This document shows, in pieces, positions 25,013 to 33,602 of a stretch of DNA of 64,000 nt. The DNA is from Neomoorella carbonis. GTDB lineage: Bacteria > Bacillota > DSM-521 > Neomoorellales > Neomoorellaceae. The stretch covers positions 1,612,001 through 1,676,000 of the forward strand of contig NZ_CP136420.1 of the NCBI RefSeq assembly GCF_045278715.1, in the 5' to 3' direction. The translations under genes and the position numbers were made by a program. The stretch's first letter is position 1. The number at the start of each line of letters is the position of its first letter. A model generated the notes under the pieces. It was not told where the DNA came from. It did not search any database and saw only the letters and a program-made list of their open reading frames with translations.

Positions 25013-25050
25013 GAAGCCCGCATGAAATTTAGATCTAGATCGCTTAAAAA

Positions 25051-26172
25051 TTACAGTTTATAGAACGGCCCGATAAGGGGCAGTTCATATGCTGATTTCC
25101 AACCCTCGCTTAAAGGTTCTTTCAGGAAAGGCCGCATTTCTTCTTCCGTCCGTAAGGTTACCTTTTCAACCGGCGGTACAGTGCCGGGCGGGAAGGCTTC
25201 TAGGATGTGGTCATGCAGCAGGGTAAGATACTTCAAAATGGCAGCGATGGGCCGCTTGGCCTTCCGGGCGGAAGCCAGGCTGGGTTTGCCTACCACGCCC
25301 TGGGGAGTGGCCGCCCGTTCAATAGCTGCATGCCCTTCTCCTTCGGACCAGCGGTGGGGACGCCGGTAGGGGTCCACTGAAGTATCAAAGTGTCCCGGAG
25401 GCAGGAAGCTTTCTCCCTGGGCGTCCTGCACCACGCTCATATCGATCATGCCGGGGAATAGCAGCAGGGCAACCGAGGTTTCGGATTCATCGGCATGGAT
25501 GAAGTCCGTTTGCAGGCTATCTTCTCTATCTACCGGGAAGAAGAATTCCCTTACAGCCCGGTGCCAATCAATTACCTGGAAGACACCCGGCAACTGGAAG
25601 CGTTTCATAAACTCCTGGATGGCGGATTCCAGCATCCACAGGTGACCATGATTGTTGACCAGGATAATCTTCCGGAAGCCATCGTTCCATAAGCCCAGCA
25701 TAGTGTAGATTACGGTTTCCTCAACGACTTCTTTGGGCATGATTACAGTTCCAGGCATACCCAGATGGTGGTAGGGATGGCCGCCGTAATTCAGAGGCGG
25801 AAAAGCCAGGCTCACTTCTCGTCCTTGCTTGGCCGTATAACGACGCACACCCTCTAAAATCTGGGTGACCATGAAGGTGTCCAGGCCGCTGTTGGCATGA
25901 AGGCCGTGGTTTTCTGTACAGCCGATAGGCACAAACACTATGTCATTTTTCTTGCGCTTTTCGATTACCTTGACCCGAGGGGTATTCTGGATATAAGTAC
26001 CGGGTTTACCCAGTTCTGGTTCTGAAGGAATCTCGTATTCTTTCAGGATAGCGTCGATTTCTTCTTCGGAGGCCTCCCAGATTTGTTTCTTCAGGCGGCC
26101 GACTTCGTTGTCTTCAAAGATAATGGCCGGGTGATCGGTTAATAGCCATCCTTTGCATATTTTTTGGTCCAT
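25051..26172 (-). CDS. iolN: 3-dehydro-scyllo-inosose hydrolase (IolN-like, creatininase family)
   Basis: A 373-residue creatininase-family amidohydrolase-like protein. The conserved metal-binding pattern is visible: PIGCTENHGLHANSGLDT, GGHPYHHLGMPGT, ILVNNHGHLWMLESA. Family members include creatininase and the Thermotoga ring-opening hydrolase IolN (TM0413), which converts 3-dehydro-scyllo-inosose to 5-keto-L-gluconate. The neighbouring iolM- and iolO-like genes make the latter role likely. It is longer than creatininase (about 260), with an N-terminal extension of about 75 residues. ATG start with AAAGGAG upstream. Confidence 0.82.
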   Translation of the reverse strand: MDQKICKGWLLTDHPAIIFEDNEVGRLKKQIWEASEEEIDAILKEYEIPSEPELGKPGTYIQNTPRVKVIEKRKKNDIVFVPIGCTENHGLHANSGLDTFMVTQILEGVRRYTAKQGREVSLAFPPLNYGGHPYHHLGMPGTVIMPKEVVEETVIYTMLGLWNDGFRKIILVNNHGHLWMLESAIQEFMKRFQLPGVFQVIDWHRAVREFFFPVDREDSLQTDFIHADESETSVALLLFPGMIDMSVVQDAQGESFLPPGHFDTSVDPYRRPHRWSEGEGHAAIERAATPQGVVGKPSLASARKAKRPIAAILKYLTLLHDHILEAFPPGTVPPVEKVTLRTEEEMRPFLKEPLSEGWKSAYELPLIGPFYKL

Positions 26173-26233
26173 ATGCTTTACTCCTTTGCTTTGTATTTTT
26201 TGACAGTAAAATTGCCCCGGTTGAAAGTGAAAC

Positions 26234-27451
26234 TTATTCTTTATCCAAGCGCACGGTAATCTTACATTCTTTCCGGTCAGTTCTTAAAGTCACCAGGTTT
26301 TCGGGTACCTCATCGAGGGTGATCTGCTTGGTGATCATGGGCAACATATTCATCCCGGCGGCCATGCTCTCAATAACCCGCGGGAAGGTACCATGCCCGG
26401 AATGCCCCTGGGCACCGATTATCTGCGCCCGGCGCACCTGCAGGACTTCCCCGGTCACCGGCATTTTGGCATCCGCGCGGGCAACTACCATGACCCTGGC
26501 ATTCAATGTTTTTTGTTCCCAAATTGTTTTTTCAATCTGGGGATAAACTATCGTCGGCAGACCGGTGGCTTCCAGGTATAGGGCGGCGCCATAGCCGTGG
26601 GTAATTTCCAGGACCCTTTCGGTGAAATCTTCCTGGAGGGGATTAATGGTATAATCCGCCCCCATCTTGCGTCCCAATTCGGCCCGGGACGGTTCGGGTT
26701 CGGATAAAATAACCTTAGCCGCGCCCTGGCGCTTCAAAATGGCACAGGCTGCGATACCAATCGGTCCACCGCCACAAATGACTACGTTATCTCCGGGTCG
26801 GATGCCGCCAAGGATACCCCAACCGCTGCGCTCAATCACGGCGTTATAAGCTACCGACGTAGGCTCCACCAGGCTCCCCAACAAAAATACTTCTTCGTCT
26901 GAATAATGTTCGCGCAAGGGTTCAAGGCTCCAGACTACACGGGCGGGAACTTTTATATACTTGGCCATGGCGCCGTCGACGTTGAATCCGAGCTCATCCA
27001 GGCGTTCGCAGTGGTTGGGCCATCCATCAGCGCAGGGCTGGCAAGCGCCGCACCAAAGCATTTCCTCAGCACAAACCGCTTCGCCGCCTTTAAACGGCTT
27101 ATTGGTCCGTTTATCGAACGCACCCGGCCCGGCATCAACGATTACACCGGAGAACTCATGACCCAGTACAGCCGGGAAACCGGTTAGCCCAGGGTATAAA
27201 ATATAACCTTGTTCATCCGGTTGGGCCATATGGACATCGCTACCACAAATACCGCAGGCTTTAACTTCGATTACTACTTCGCCAGGTCCAGCCTGAGGAA
27301 CATCCCTTTCCTCGATAGTTACCCTGGGATTGCGCCATACCTTGCTCCCCAGATAGGTCTGCCGGCCTTCAATGTCCTTGGGCCCCAACTTGAATTCCGG
27401 TTTGGGGTCCCAATCGGCATGGAGTACTACGGCGCGCATTTTGGTGCTCAT
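26234..27451 (-). CDS. iolM: Scyllo-inosose 3-dehydrogenase (IolM-like zinc MDR dehydrogenase)
   Basis: A 405-residue zinc-dependent medium-chain dehydrogenase. Catalytic zinc residues are in KACGICGSDVHMAQ and GHEFSG; the structural zinc cysteines are in CAEEMLWCGACQPCADGWPNHC; the NAD(P) fold is VVICGGGPIGIAACAILKRQG. The long N-terminus and position next to iolN match Thermotoga TM0412, which oxidises scyllo-inosose. Other polyol dehydrogenases share these motifs, so specificity depends on context. It is the first GC-rich gene after the AT-rich block, and a GGTATACC motif lies about 70-90 nt upstream of its ATG. Confidence 0.82.
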   Translation of the reverse strand: MSTKMRAVVLHADWDPKPEFKLGPKDIEGRQTYLGSKVWRNPRVTIEERDVPQAGPGEVVIEVKACGICGSDVHMAQPDEQGYILYPGLTGFPAVLGHEFSGVIVDAGPGAFDKRTNKPFKGGEAVCAEEMLWCGACQPCADGWPNHCERLDELGFNVDGAMAKYIKVPARVVWSLEPLREHYSDEEVFLLGSLVEPTSVAYNAVIERSGWGILGGIRPGDNVVICGGGPIGIAACAILKRQGAAKVILSEPEPSRAELGRKMGADYTINPLQEDFTERVLEITHGYGAALYLEATGLPTIVYPQIEKTIWEQKTLNARVMVVARADAKMPVTGEVLQVRRAQIIGAQGHSGHGTFPRVIESMAAGMNMLPMITKQITLDEVPENLVTLRTDRKECKITVRLDKE

Positions 27452-27520
27452 AAAAACACTCCCCTTTTATTTTTAATTTTATTAAACTAATAATTTGGCG
27501 AACCAGCTTTGGAGTTCCTT

Positions 27521-27540
27521 TGGTATTCTGCTGGTATACC
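27521..27540. promoter_or_regulatory. Candidate GntR operator upstream of iolM
   Basis: GGTATTCTGCTGGTATACC contains the GGTATACC core also found at 30,938-30,946 and 35,584-35,592. It lies about 70-90 nt before the iolM start. Proposed as a binding site of the FCD-type regulator encoded at 34.8 kb. Confidence 0.4.
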
Positions 27541-27661
27541 TATTTTTTTTAAAAATAAGCGTTCATAAACTTTGTAATTCAAAGGATTACATTATCTCGC
27601 TGTATCTCGTTGCAATTCGTAATGTTAGTTTGACGTTATTCCTCGCAAGCTACTTAAGAAT

Positions 27662-28450
27662 TTATAAGTTGTTTATAATAGCAACAGCTTGTTTAGAATC
27701 TTTTAATGGATATAGTTCAAAACCTATAATTCCGTTATAGTTCAACAATTTTAACGTCTCAATCACATTTATAAAATTAATTTCCCCTGTTCCAGGTTCA
27801 TGTCTACCCGGAACGTCTGCTATATGAACGTACCCGATTACTTCGATATATTTTTTAATAGTATTGATTAAATCACCCTCCATAATTTGCATATGATATA
27901 CATCATACAATATCTTGATGTAGGGAGAATTTATCAATTTAACTACTTCAACAGCATCCTTTGTATAAGCCAAAAAATTTCCAACATGATCTATTTTTGT
28001 ATTTAGCGCCTCTAACGCAAGTGTAACTTTGGCTTCTTCAGCTATAGGTGCTAAATCCTTTAATACATTAACCATAGTATAGAATTTTTTATAGTCACTA
28101 ATTTCATGGTGTGGATTCAAAACCTCACCATTTTTACCTAAGGCATTAGAATGAAGTACAAGGTATTGGCAATCTAAATATCTTGCGGTTTTAATAGAAT
28201 CTTTTACAAAAGAGATATATTCTTTGCTTTCTTGTTCATTAATTAAAGAAAAATCCTGGTCGCCAGAAAAACTAGCAACTTTGATTTCAAGGTTTTCACA
28301 TATACTTTTTATTTTGTCAATATCTTTGTCTTTCCAAGTCCAAAACTCAATATATTCAAATCCAAAATCCTTAGCTAATTTAATTCTTTCTTCAAAAGGT
28401 ACTTCTGTAAATATAGTTTCTATGCATACTGATTTTTTCGTAATAATCAA
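27662..28450 (-). CDS. Sugar isomerase/epimerase, hydroxypyruvate-isomerase-like
   Basis: A 262-residue TIM barrel of the xylose-isomerase-like family. Motifs YDVYHMQIMEGD, GYVHIADVPGRHEPGTGEI and GFELYP resemble hydroxypyruvate isomerase and some IolI/IolE-like inosose enzymes. It is clearly distinct from the IolO-like protein encoded downstream. In an inositol locus it could interconvert inosose isomers, letting other inositols enter the route, but this is inference. It is AT-rich, like iolG 93 nt upstream. ATG or TTG start near 28,450. Confidence 0.75.
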   Translation of the reverse strand: MIITKKSVCIETIFTEVPFEERIKLAKDFGFEYIEFWTWKDKDIDKIKSICENLEIKVASFSGDQDFSLINEQESKEYISFVKDSIKTARYLDCQYLVLHSNALGKNGEVLNPHHEISDYKKFYTMVNVLKDLAPIAEEAKVTLALEALNTKIDHVGNFLAYTKDAVEVVKLINSPYIKILYDVYHMQIMEGDLINTIKKYIEVIGYVHIADVPGRHEPGTGEINFINVIETLKLLNYNGIIGFELYPLKDSKQAVAIINNL

Positions 28451-28546
28451 CCCCTATCTAAATATAATTACTTGCATATTTGTTAATCTATCCTTCTATG
28501 TCATATGTCCTATGAAGGCCCCCCTTTACTGGAGTTTTTAAATCGC

Positions 28547-29554
28547 TTATATATCATTTACTTTTATTGGTTTACCCTCCTTAGCTGAAATAGCTGCCGC
28601 TTCAGCAACTAAGACCGCCTTAAGTCCGTCTATACCTGTAACGGGGGGCTGAGTATCATTTATAATTGCATCGATAAAAGACTTAAGCTCCATAGCAAAA
28701 GCATCATTATATCTTTCCAAAAAGAACCAAAGTAGTTTTTCACTTAGAGTGCCTTCATTGGTTAACAACATTGACGTGTTAGGTCTATCATTCTCTACCA
28801 TTATACATCCTCTGGAGCCATGTACTTCCGTTCTTTGGTCATAACCATATATCGCTTTTCGACAATTATCAATGACACCAAGCATTCCATTTTTAAATCT
28901 CATAGTTATAATTGCCGTATCAAAGTCACCTATCTCCCCAATAGCGGGATCCACTAGAACTGCTGCATGTACGAATACTTCTTCCACTTCACTGCCGGAT
29001 AGATATCTTGCCATATCAAAATCATGAATAGTCATATCGAAGAATAGTCCACCAGATACTTTTAAATAATTTAAGGGTGGTGGTTGTGGATCTCTTGAGG
29101 TTATTTTAACAAGATAGGGTTCACCAATCTTACCTTCTTTTACTGCATCATGGACCTTTTTATGATTGTGATCAAACCTCCTTACAAAACCAACTTGTAG
29201 CTTTACTCCTTTATTTTCAACTATCTCAAGTGCCTCTTTAATTTTTTCAATATCACTTCCAATGGGTTTTTCACAAAAGATGTGTTTACCGGCTTTCGCC
29301 GCTTCAATTATAAATCGCTCATGAGTATCTGAAGAAGAGCAAATTAACACTGCATCAATTTCGGGATCGCGAAAAATTTCCCCAGCATCATTAGTAACAT
29401 TTTTAATACCAATACTGTGAGCCCATTCTTTAATATCATTATTTAGGTAGATATCAGCTATTTTTTTAAGCTCAACTTCACGTATTCTAGATACTATGTT
29501 TTCAGCATGTACCTTTCCAATTCTACCAGCACCGATCAGTCCAAGCCTTACCAT
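28547..29554 (-). CDS. iolG: Inositol 2-dehydrogenase (IolG)
   Basis: A 335-residue Gfo/Idh/MocA oxidoreductase: N-terminal Rossmann fold (LGLIGAGRIGKVHAENI), the CEKP motif with the catalytic lysine, and the inositol-dehydrogenase block VGFVRRFDHNHKKVHDAV ... GGLFFDMTIHDFDMARYL containing the catalytic Asp and His. It oxidises myo-inositol to 2-keto-myo-inositol (scyllo-inosose) with NAD+. The ATG at 29554 is chosen because GGAGGA lies 7 nt upstream; an in-frame upstream ATG would add 5 residues. It is 36 nt downstream of the URO-D-like gene. Confidence 0.9.
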   Translation of the reverse strand: MVRLGLIGAGRIGKVHAENIVSRIREVELKKIADIYLNNDIKEWAHSIGIKNVTNDAGEIFRDPEIDAVLICSSSDTHERFIIEAAKAGKHIFCEKPIGSDIEKIKEALEIVENKGVKLQVGFVRRFDHNHKKVHDAVKEGKIGEPYLVKITSRDPQPPPLNYLKVSGGLFFDMTIHDFDMARYLSGSEVEEVFVHAAVLVDPAIGEIGDFDTAIITMRFKNGMLGVIDNCRKAIYGYDQRTEVHGSRGCIMVENDRPNTSMLLTNEGTLSEKLLWFFLERYNDAFAMELKSFIDAIINDTQPPVTGIDGLKAVLVAEAAAISAKEGKPIKVNDI

Positions 29555-29590
29555 GGCATATTCCTCCATAACTTCACAAAATAAACTTAT

Positions 29591-30832
29591 TTAAAAAGAG
29601 AATTCACGCACGGCTTCAAACATAGCAATAATATTTTCAGGAGGCACGTCAGGTAAAATATTATGTTCTTGATTAAAAATATATCCTCCTCCAGGAGCGA
29701 ACACTTCCAACTGTCTTTTTACATAATCTTTTACTTCTTTGGGCGTAGCTCGGTTTAAAATGCTCCTTGTATTGCATCCACCTCCCCAAAAGGTAATATC
29801 ATTTCCAAATTCTTTCTTTAACCTATAAGGCTCCATGTCTTTGGCGGTAGTCTGAACAGGATTAATGATTTCAATACCTGCTTCAATCAGGTCTGGAAGG
29901 AGTTTATAGATAGAACCACAGGAGTGTATAAAGGTATGCATATTGCTATGTTTTTTTACATAATCACACAATAGTGCTAACCGCGGTTTAAAAATTTTAC
30001 GAAATACTTCAGGTGACATAAGCGGGCCCTGATCCATTCCTAGATCATCGGAAAAACGGATTATATCTACCACATCTCCTACTGCTTTGCATACTTTTTC
30101 TAACAAAGCTAAATGCTGCTCTACTAAAACATCAAGCAAACGTTCTACTTCTTCCGGACAAGTATAAATATCCATTAAAAAATTATCCATACGTCGTAAG
30201 TAATTTCCACTTTCTAATAAACTACATCCACTAGAAATTACTAAAGCACGATCTGAGTTTTCCCGTAAGTTTAAAGCTTTTTCACGCAGATCTTCCCAAA
30301 AATTGGTATCATTTAAATGATCCCATGGGCTGACAGCTATTTTAAACCATTGGACTTTATTCATCGCTTCTGTTATATTATCATAATTTTCAGGATAACC
30401 ATTAAGATAAGGATAATATTCTTGATGAAAGTAAAATGCATCCTTTTTCATTCTTGATATCAGAATTCCATCTTCGGAATAAACATTTAAATTACCTTCT
30501 TCATCGCGAACAGGTTTAAACCAGGTTGGAAATTGTACTATATGTCCGCTTGGAAGCGTAATATCATACCAATCCTTTTCTTCGGTATTATATACTCTAC
30601 CTACATCTATAACATCAACATTAAACATATCTAATATTTCATCTTCAGGTTGAGCAAGTTGTTGTACTATATCATAAACTCTAGTGTAACCTTTATTAAT
30701 ACCAAGATACTGTTTTAAATTATTATAAGCTATTGCAGATATTCCAGAACTTGTTGTCGAACCCAAATCTATTGGCACAACATCTACTTGCTTATGATTA
30801 ATAGAAGCAATTATTCGTTCTCTCGAATTCAT
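29591..30832 (-). CDS. Uroporphyrinogen decarboxylase (URO-D)-superfamily protein
   Basis: A 413-residue protein of the URO-D superfamily, which includes corrinoid methyltransferases such as MtaA as well as many uncharacterised proteins in sugar loci. It shows the family opening (NSRERIIASINHKQVDVVPIDLG), the barrel motif GDVVDIIRFSDDLGMDQGPLMSPEVFRKIFKP and FIHSCGSIYKLLPDLIEAGI with a His/Cys pair like the zinc sites of cobalamin methyltransferases. True HemE is about 350 residues. Role here is unknown; in an acetogen, demethylation of methylated inositols would be an attractive but untested idea. Confidence 0.75.
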   Translation of the reverse strand: MNSRERIIASINHKQVDVVPIDLGSTTSSGISAIAYNNLKQYLGINKGYTRVYDIVQQLAQPEDEILDMFNVDVIDVGRVYNTEEKDWYDITLPSGHIVQFPTWFKPVRDEEGNLNVYSEDGILISRMKKDAFYFHQEYYPYLNGYPENYDNITEAMNKVQWFKIAVSPWDHLNDTNFWEDLREKALNLRENSDRALVISSGCSLLESGNYLRRMDNFLMDIYTCPEEVERLLDVLVEQHLALLEKVCKAVGDVVDIIRFSDDLGMDQGPLMSPEVFRKIFKPRLALLCDYVKKHSNMHTFIHSCGSIYKLLPDLIEAGIEIINPVQTTAKDMEPYRLKKEFGNDITFWGGGCNTRSILNRATPKEVKDYVKRQLEVFAPGGGYIFNQEHNILPDVPPENIIAMFEAVREFSF

Positions 30833-30926
30833 ACAAATCTCCTTCCTATCAGCTTCTATTTTTTACCTTTTAGACTTTTTTCATTCTTATTTACGACCAC
30901 CACCACCTTATTAAATTGGATCCTAA

Positions 30927-30946
30927 TTGTATACCTAGGGTATACC
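30927..30946. promoter_or_regulatory. Candidate GntR operator upstream of the URO-D/iolG unit
   Basis: TTGTATACCTAGGGTATACC is a near-palindrome (GTATACC and GGTATAC arms). It lies about 95 nt upstream of the URO-D-like gene and shares TTGTATACC with the site before gntR. Confidence 0.5.
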
Positions 30947-31015
30947 TGATAATATAAATTTTTATTCTACATTTTTTGCTTAATTCCTTCTTCAGCTTAA
31001 TTAATTTAAATAAAA

Positions 31016-31966
31016 TTATCTACCATCTTCATTTGTATTCAACGTCTTTATTCTATCTAATAAAATAGCACCAACTATAATAACACCTTTTAAAACTTGT
31101 TGCCAATACGCAGATACATGAAGTAAATCCAAAATATTATTTAAAACCCCAATAATAAGCGCTCCTATTAACGTTCCCCAAACTGTACCAACTCCTCCCG
31201 ATAGACTAGTCCCTCCAATAACAGCAGAAGCAATTGCATCTAATTCATAACTTACTGCAGCTGTAGGATGTCCTGCACTTATCCTTGAAGCAAGCAAAAT
31301 TCCTGAAAGTCCTGATAACAATCCTCCATACGAATAAACAAAAAGTAGAATTTTGGTTACATTAATACCAGATACGATAGCAGCTTGTTCATTTCCTCCA
31401 ATAGCGTAAATATATTTACCTATTTTAGTGTGTCTTAATATAAAATGGGAAATACATAATGTGATTATTAATATATAAATCATAAAAGGAATATTAAATA
31501 TTAAACCTTCACCTATAAAATCAAATGACTTCGAAAAATTGGTTATAGGTTTTCCATCTGTATATATTAAAGCTAATCCCCTTGCCGAGATCATCATACC
31601 TAACGTAGCAATAAAAGGGGGTATTTTTCCAAATACAATAATTGAGCCGCTTACTAAACCAGTTAATGCCCCTACCAAAAGCCCTATTAAAATTGGTACA
31701 ATAACTGGAAATTGATTGGGATGAGCAAAACTAGCGGCTATAACTCCTGTTAGGGCGATAACTGAACCAATAGCCAAATCAATGCCACCACTTATCATTA
31801 TAAAAGTAACACCAAAACCAGCTATAGCTATAATAGAAATCTGTCTTACTACATTGATTATATTTCCTAATTGTAGAAAATAGGGTGAAAGTATTGATGC
31901 TACAATAATCATGGCTACAAAAACTATTGTTATTCCATAACGACTTAAAATATGTCTGTAATTCAA
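31016..31966 (-). CDS. CUT2 sugar ABC transporter permease (RbsC family)
   Basis: A 316-residue hydrophobic protein with about 8-10 membrane helices and the AraH/RbsC family signature (GFGVTFIMISGGIDLAIGSVIALTG; IGGTSLSGGVGTVWGTLIGALIIGVL). It forms the membrane channel of the ABC importer with the upstream ATPase and binding protein. Substrate could be ribose, inositol or another polyol; context favours inositol. AT-rich. Confidence 0.9.
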   Translation of the reverse strand: MNYRHILSRYGITIVFVAMIIVASILSPYFLQLGNIINVVRQISIIAIAGFGVTFIMISGGIDLAIGSVIALTGVIAASFAHPNQFPVIVPILIGLLVGALTGLVSGSIIVFGKIPPFIATLGMMISARGLALIYTDGKPITNFSKSFDFIGEGLIFNIPFMIYILIITLCISHFILRHTKIGKYIYAIGGNEQAAIVSGINVTKILLFVYSYGGLLSGLSGILLASRISAGHPTAAVSYELDAIASAVIGGTSLSGGVGTVWGTLIGALIIGVLNNILDLLHVSAYWQQVLKGVIIVGAILLDRIKTLNTNEDGR

Positions 31967-32006
31967 GTCTTAAACACCTCTTTGTTTTATTTTTAGAGTT
32001 TTATTT

Positions 32007-33512
32007 TTAGTTTTTTAAAAACATTCCAGTTGCATATTTCATAATTAAATCTTGATTAGCTTCATCCCTTGATAATTCACCAGTAATTCTTCCTTCATGC
32101 ATCACTATAATTCTATCACTCATTCCAAGAATTTCTGGTAATTCAGAGGAAATCATAATAATAGCTTTCCCTTCTTGGGCTAAAGTACTCATTAAAGAAT
32201 GTATTTCAGCTTTGGCTCCTACATCTATTCCTCTCGTTGGTTCATCAAGTATAAATATATCTGGTTCGGTTAATAACCATTTTGCTATTAAAATTTTCTG
32301 CTGGTTTCCTCCACTTAACTTCTTAACTATTTGTTGTTCATTAGGTGTTTTAATCTTTAATTGTTCTATATATTTCTTACATATGTTTTTTATTTTTTTA
32401 TGATCTACAATTATTTTCCCTTTTAAATAGTTCTTTAGACTACTGACGATCATATTGTCTTCAACAGAGTGTTCCAAAAATAATCCAGTACGTTTACGAT
32501 CTTCAGTTAAAAATGCTATTTTATTTTTTATAGCATCTTTTGGAGATTTAATCTCCACTTTTTTACCATTTATATAAATTTCCCCTTCATCAAGTTTTCT
32601 TAAGCCAAAAATGCTTTCCATTAACTCCGTTCGTCCTGACCCCATTAAACCTGCAACGCCTAATATTTCACCTTTACGAAGTTTAAAAGAGATGTTTTTA
32701 AATTTCTTTTTATGGGTTAAGTTCTTTACCTCTAAAATTATATCTGTTATTTTTGCTTCTTTTTTGGGAAATAATTGTTTTAATTCCCTCCCTACCATCA
32801 TTTCAATTACCATTTCTTTATTAAGATTTTTTACTGAATCTGTCTTTATATATTGTCCATCTCTTAAAACAGTAATTTCATCCGCTATCTCAAATATTTC
32901 ATTCAACTTATGTGAAATATAAATAATAGATATGCCTTTAACTATCAGCGTTCTAATAATTTTAAATAGGTTATTGACTTCCCTATCAGTAATAGCAGAA
33001 GTGGGTTCATCCATAATAATTAATTCAGCATTATAGGATATGGCTTTTGCTATCTCTATCAATTGCCTATTAGCAATACTAAGTTCATTTATTTTTACTG
33101 TAGGTTCGATAGGTATATCTAAAATGTCTAATAAGTTTTTTGTATTTTGAAACATTATTTTTTCATTTATCCAGCCTGTGGAACTTAACGGCTCTCTTCC
33201 TAAATAAATATTTTCAGCGACTGTCATATAAGGTATTAAACATAATTCTTGGTGAATCATAGAAATACCTAGGTTTAATGAATCTCGTGGGCTTTGAAAA
33301 CTGACTTCTTTTCCTTTGAATTTAATAATGCCACTATCGGGTTTATAAATCCCCATTAAGATTTTCATTAACGTAGACTTCCCGGCACCATTTTCACCTA
33401 CTAATGCATGCACGGTTCCTTTTTTTACTTTTAATTTAACATTATTTAATGCTTTGACACCTGAAAAGGTTTTGGTTATGTTTTCCATTTCTAAGATATA
33501 ATTTTCTTGCAT
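32007..33512 (-). CDS. CUT2 sugar ABC transporter ATPase (RbsA family)
   Basis: A 501-residue double ABC ATPase. N-terminal half: Walker A GENGAGKSTLMKI, Walker B LIIMDEPTSAIT. C-terminal half: GLMGSGRTELMESI replaces a canonical Walker A, as usual in RbsA/MglA, with LSGGNQQKILIAKWL and IFILDEPTRGID. It energises sugar import through the RbsC-type permease. It is 40 nt upstream of the permease gene on the same strand. Confidence 0.93.
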   Translation of the reverse strand: MQENYILEMENITKTFSGVKALNNVKLKVKKGTVHALVGENGAGKSTLMKILMGIYKPDSGIIKFKGKEVSFQSPRDSLNLGISMIHQELCLIPYMTVAENIYLGREPLSSTGWINEKIMFQNTKNLLDILDIPIEPTVKINELSIANRQLIEIAKAISYNAELIIMDEPTSAITDREVNNLFKIIRTLIVKGISIIYISHKLNEIFEIADEITVLRDGQYIKTDSVKNLNKEMVIEMMVGRELKQLFPKKEAKITDIILEVKNLTHKKKFKNISFKLRKGEILGVAGLMGSGRTELMESIFGLRKLDEGEIYINGKKVEIKSPKDAIKNKIAFLTEDRKRTGLFLEHSVEDNMIVSSLKNYLKGKIIVDHKKIKNICKKYIEQLKIKTPNEQQIVKKLSGGNQQKILIAKWLLTEPDIFILDEPTRGIDVGAKAEIHSLMSTLAQEGKAIIMISSELPEILGMSDRIIVMHEGRITGELSRDEANQDLIMKYATGMFLKN

Positions 33513-33546
33513 ATTTCTACCCGCCTTTTATTAACTAGCAGAATTA

Positions 33547-33585
33547 GCAGAACAGATATCAATTTTAAAATGATATCTGTTCTGC
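33547..33585 (-). repeat. Perfect 15-bp inverted repeat between binding protein and ATPase genes
   Basis: GCAGAACAGATATCA and its exact complement are separated by a 9-nt AT loop. The hairpin follows the binding-protein stop by 17 nt and has no T tract on the minus strand, so it more likely stabilises the upstream mRNA, raising binding-protein output relative to the ATPase. Confidence 0.75.
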
Positions 33586-33602
33586 ATTTTCCTTTTGTAG
33601 TA

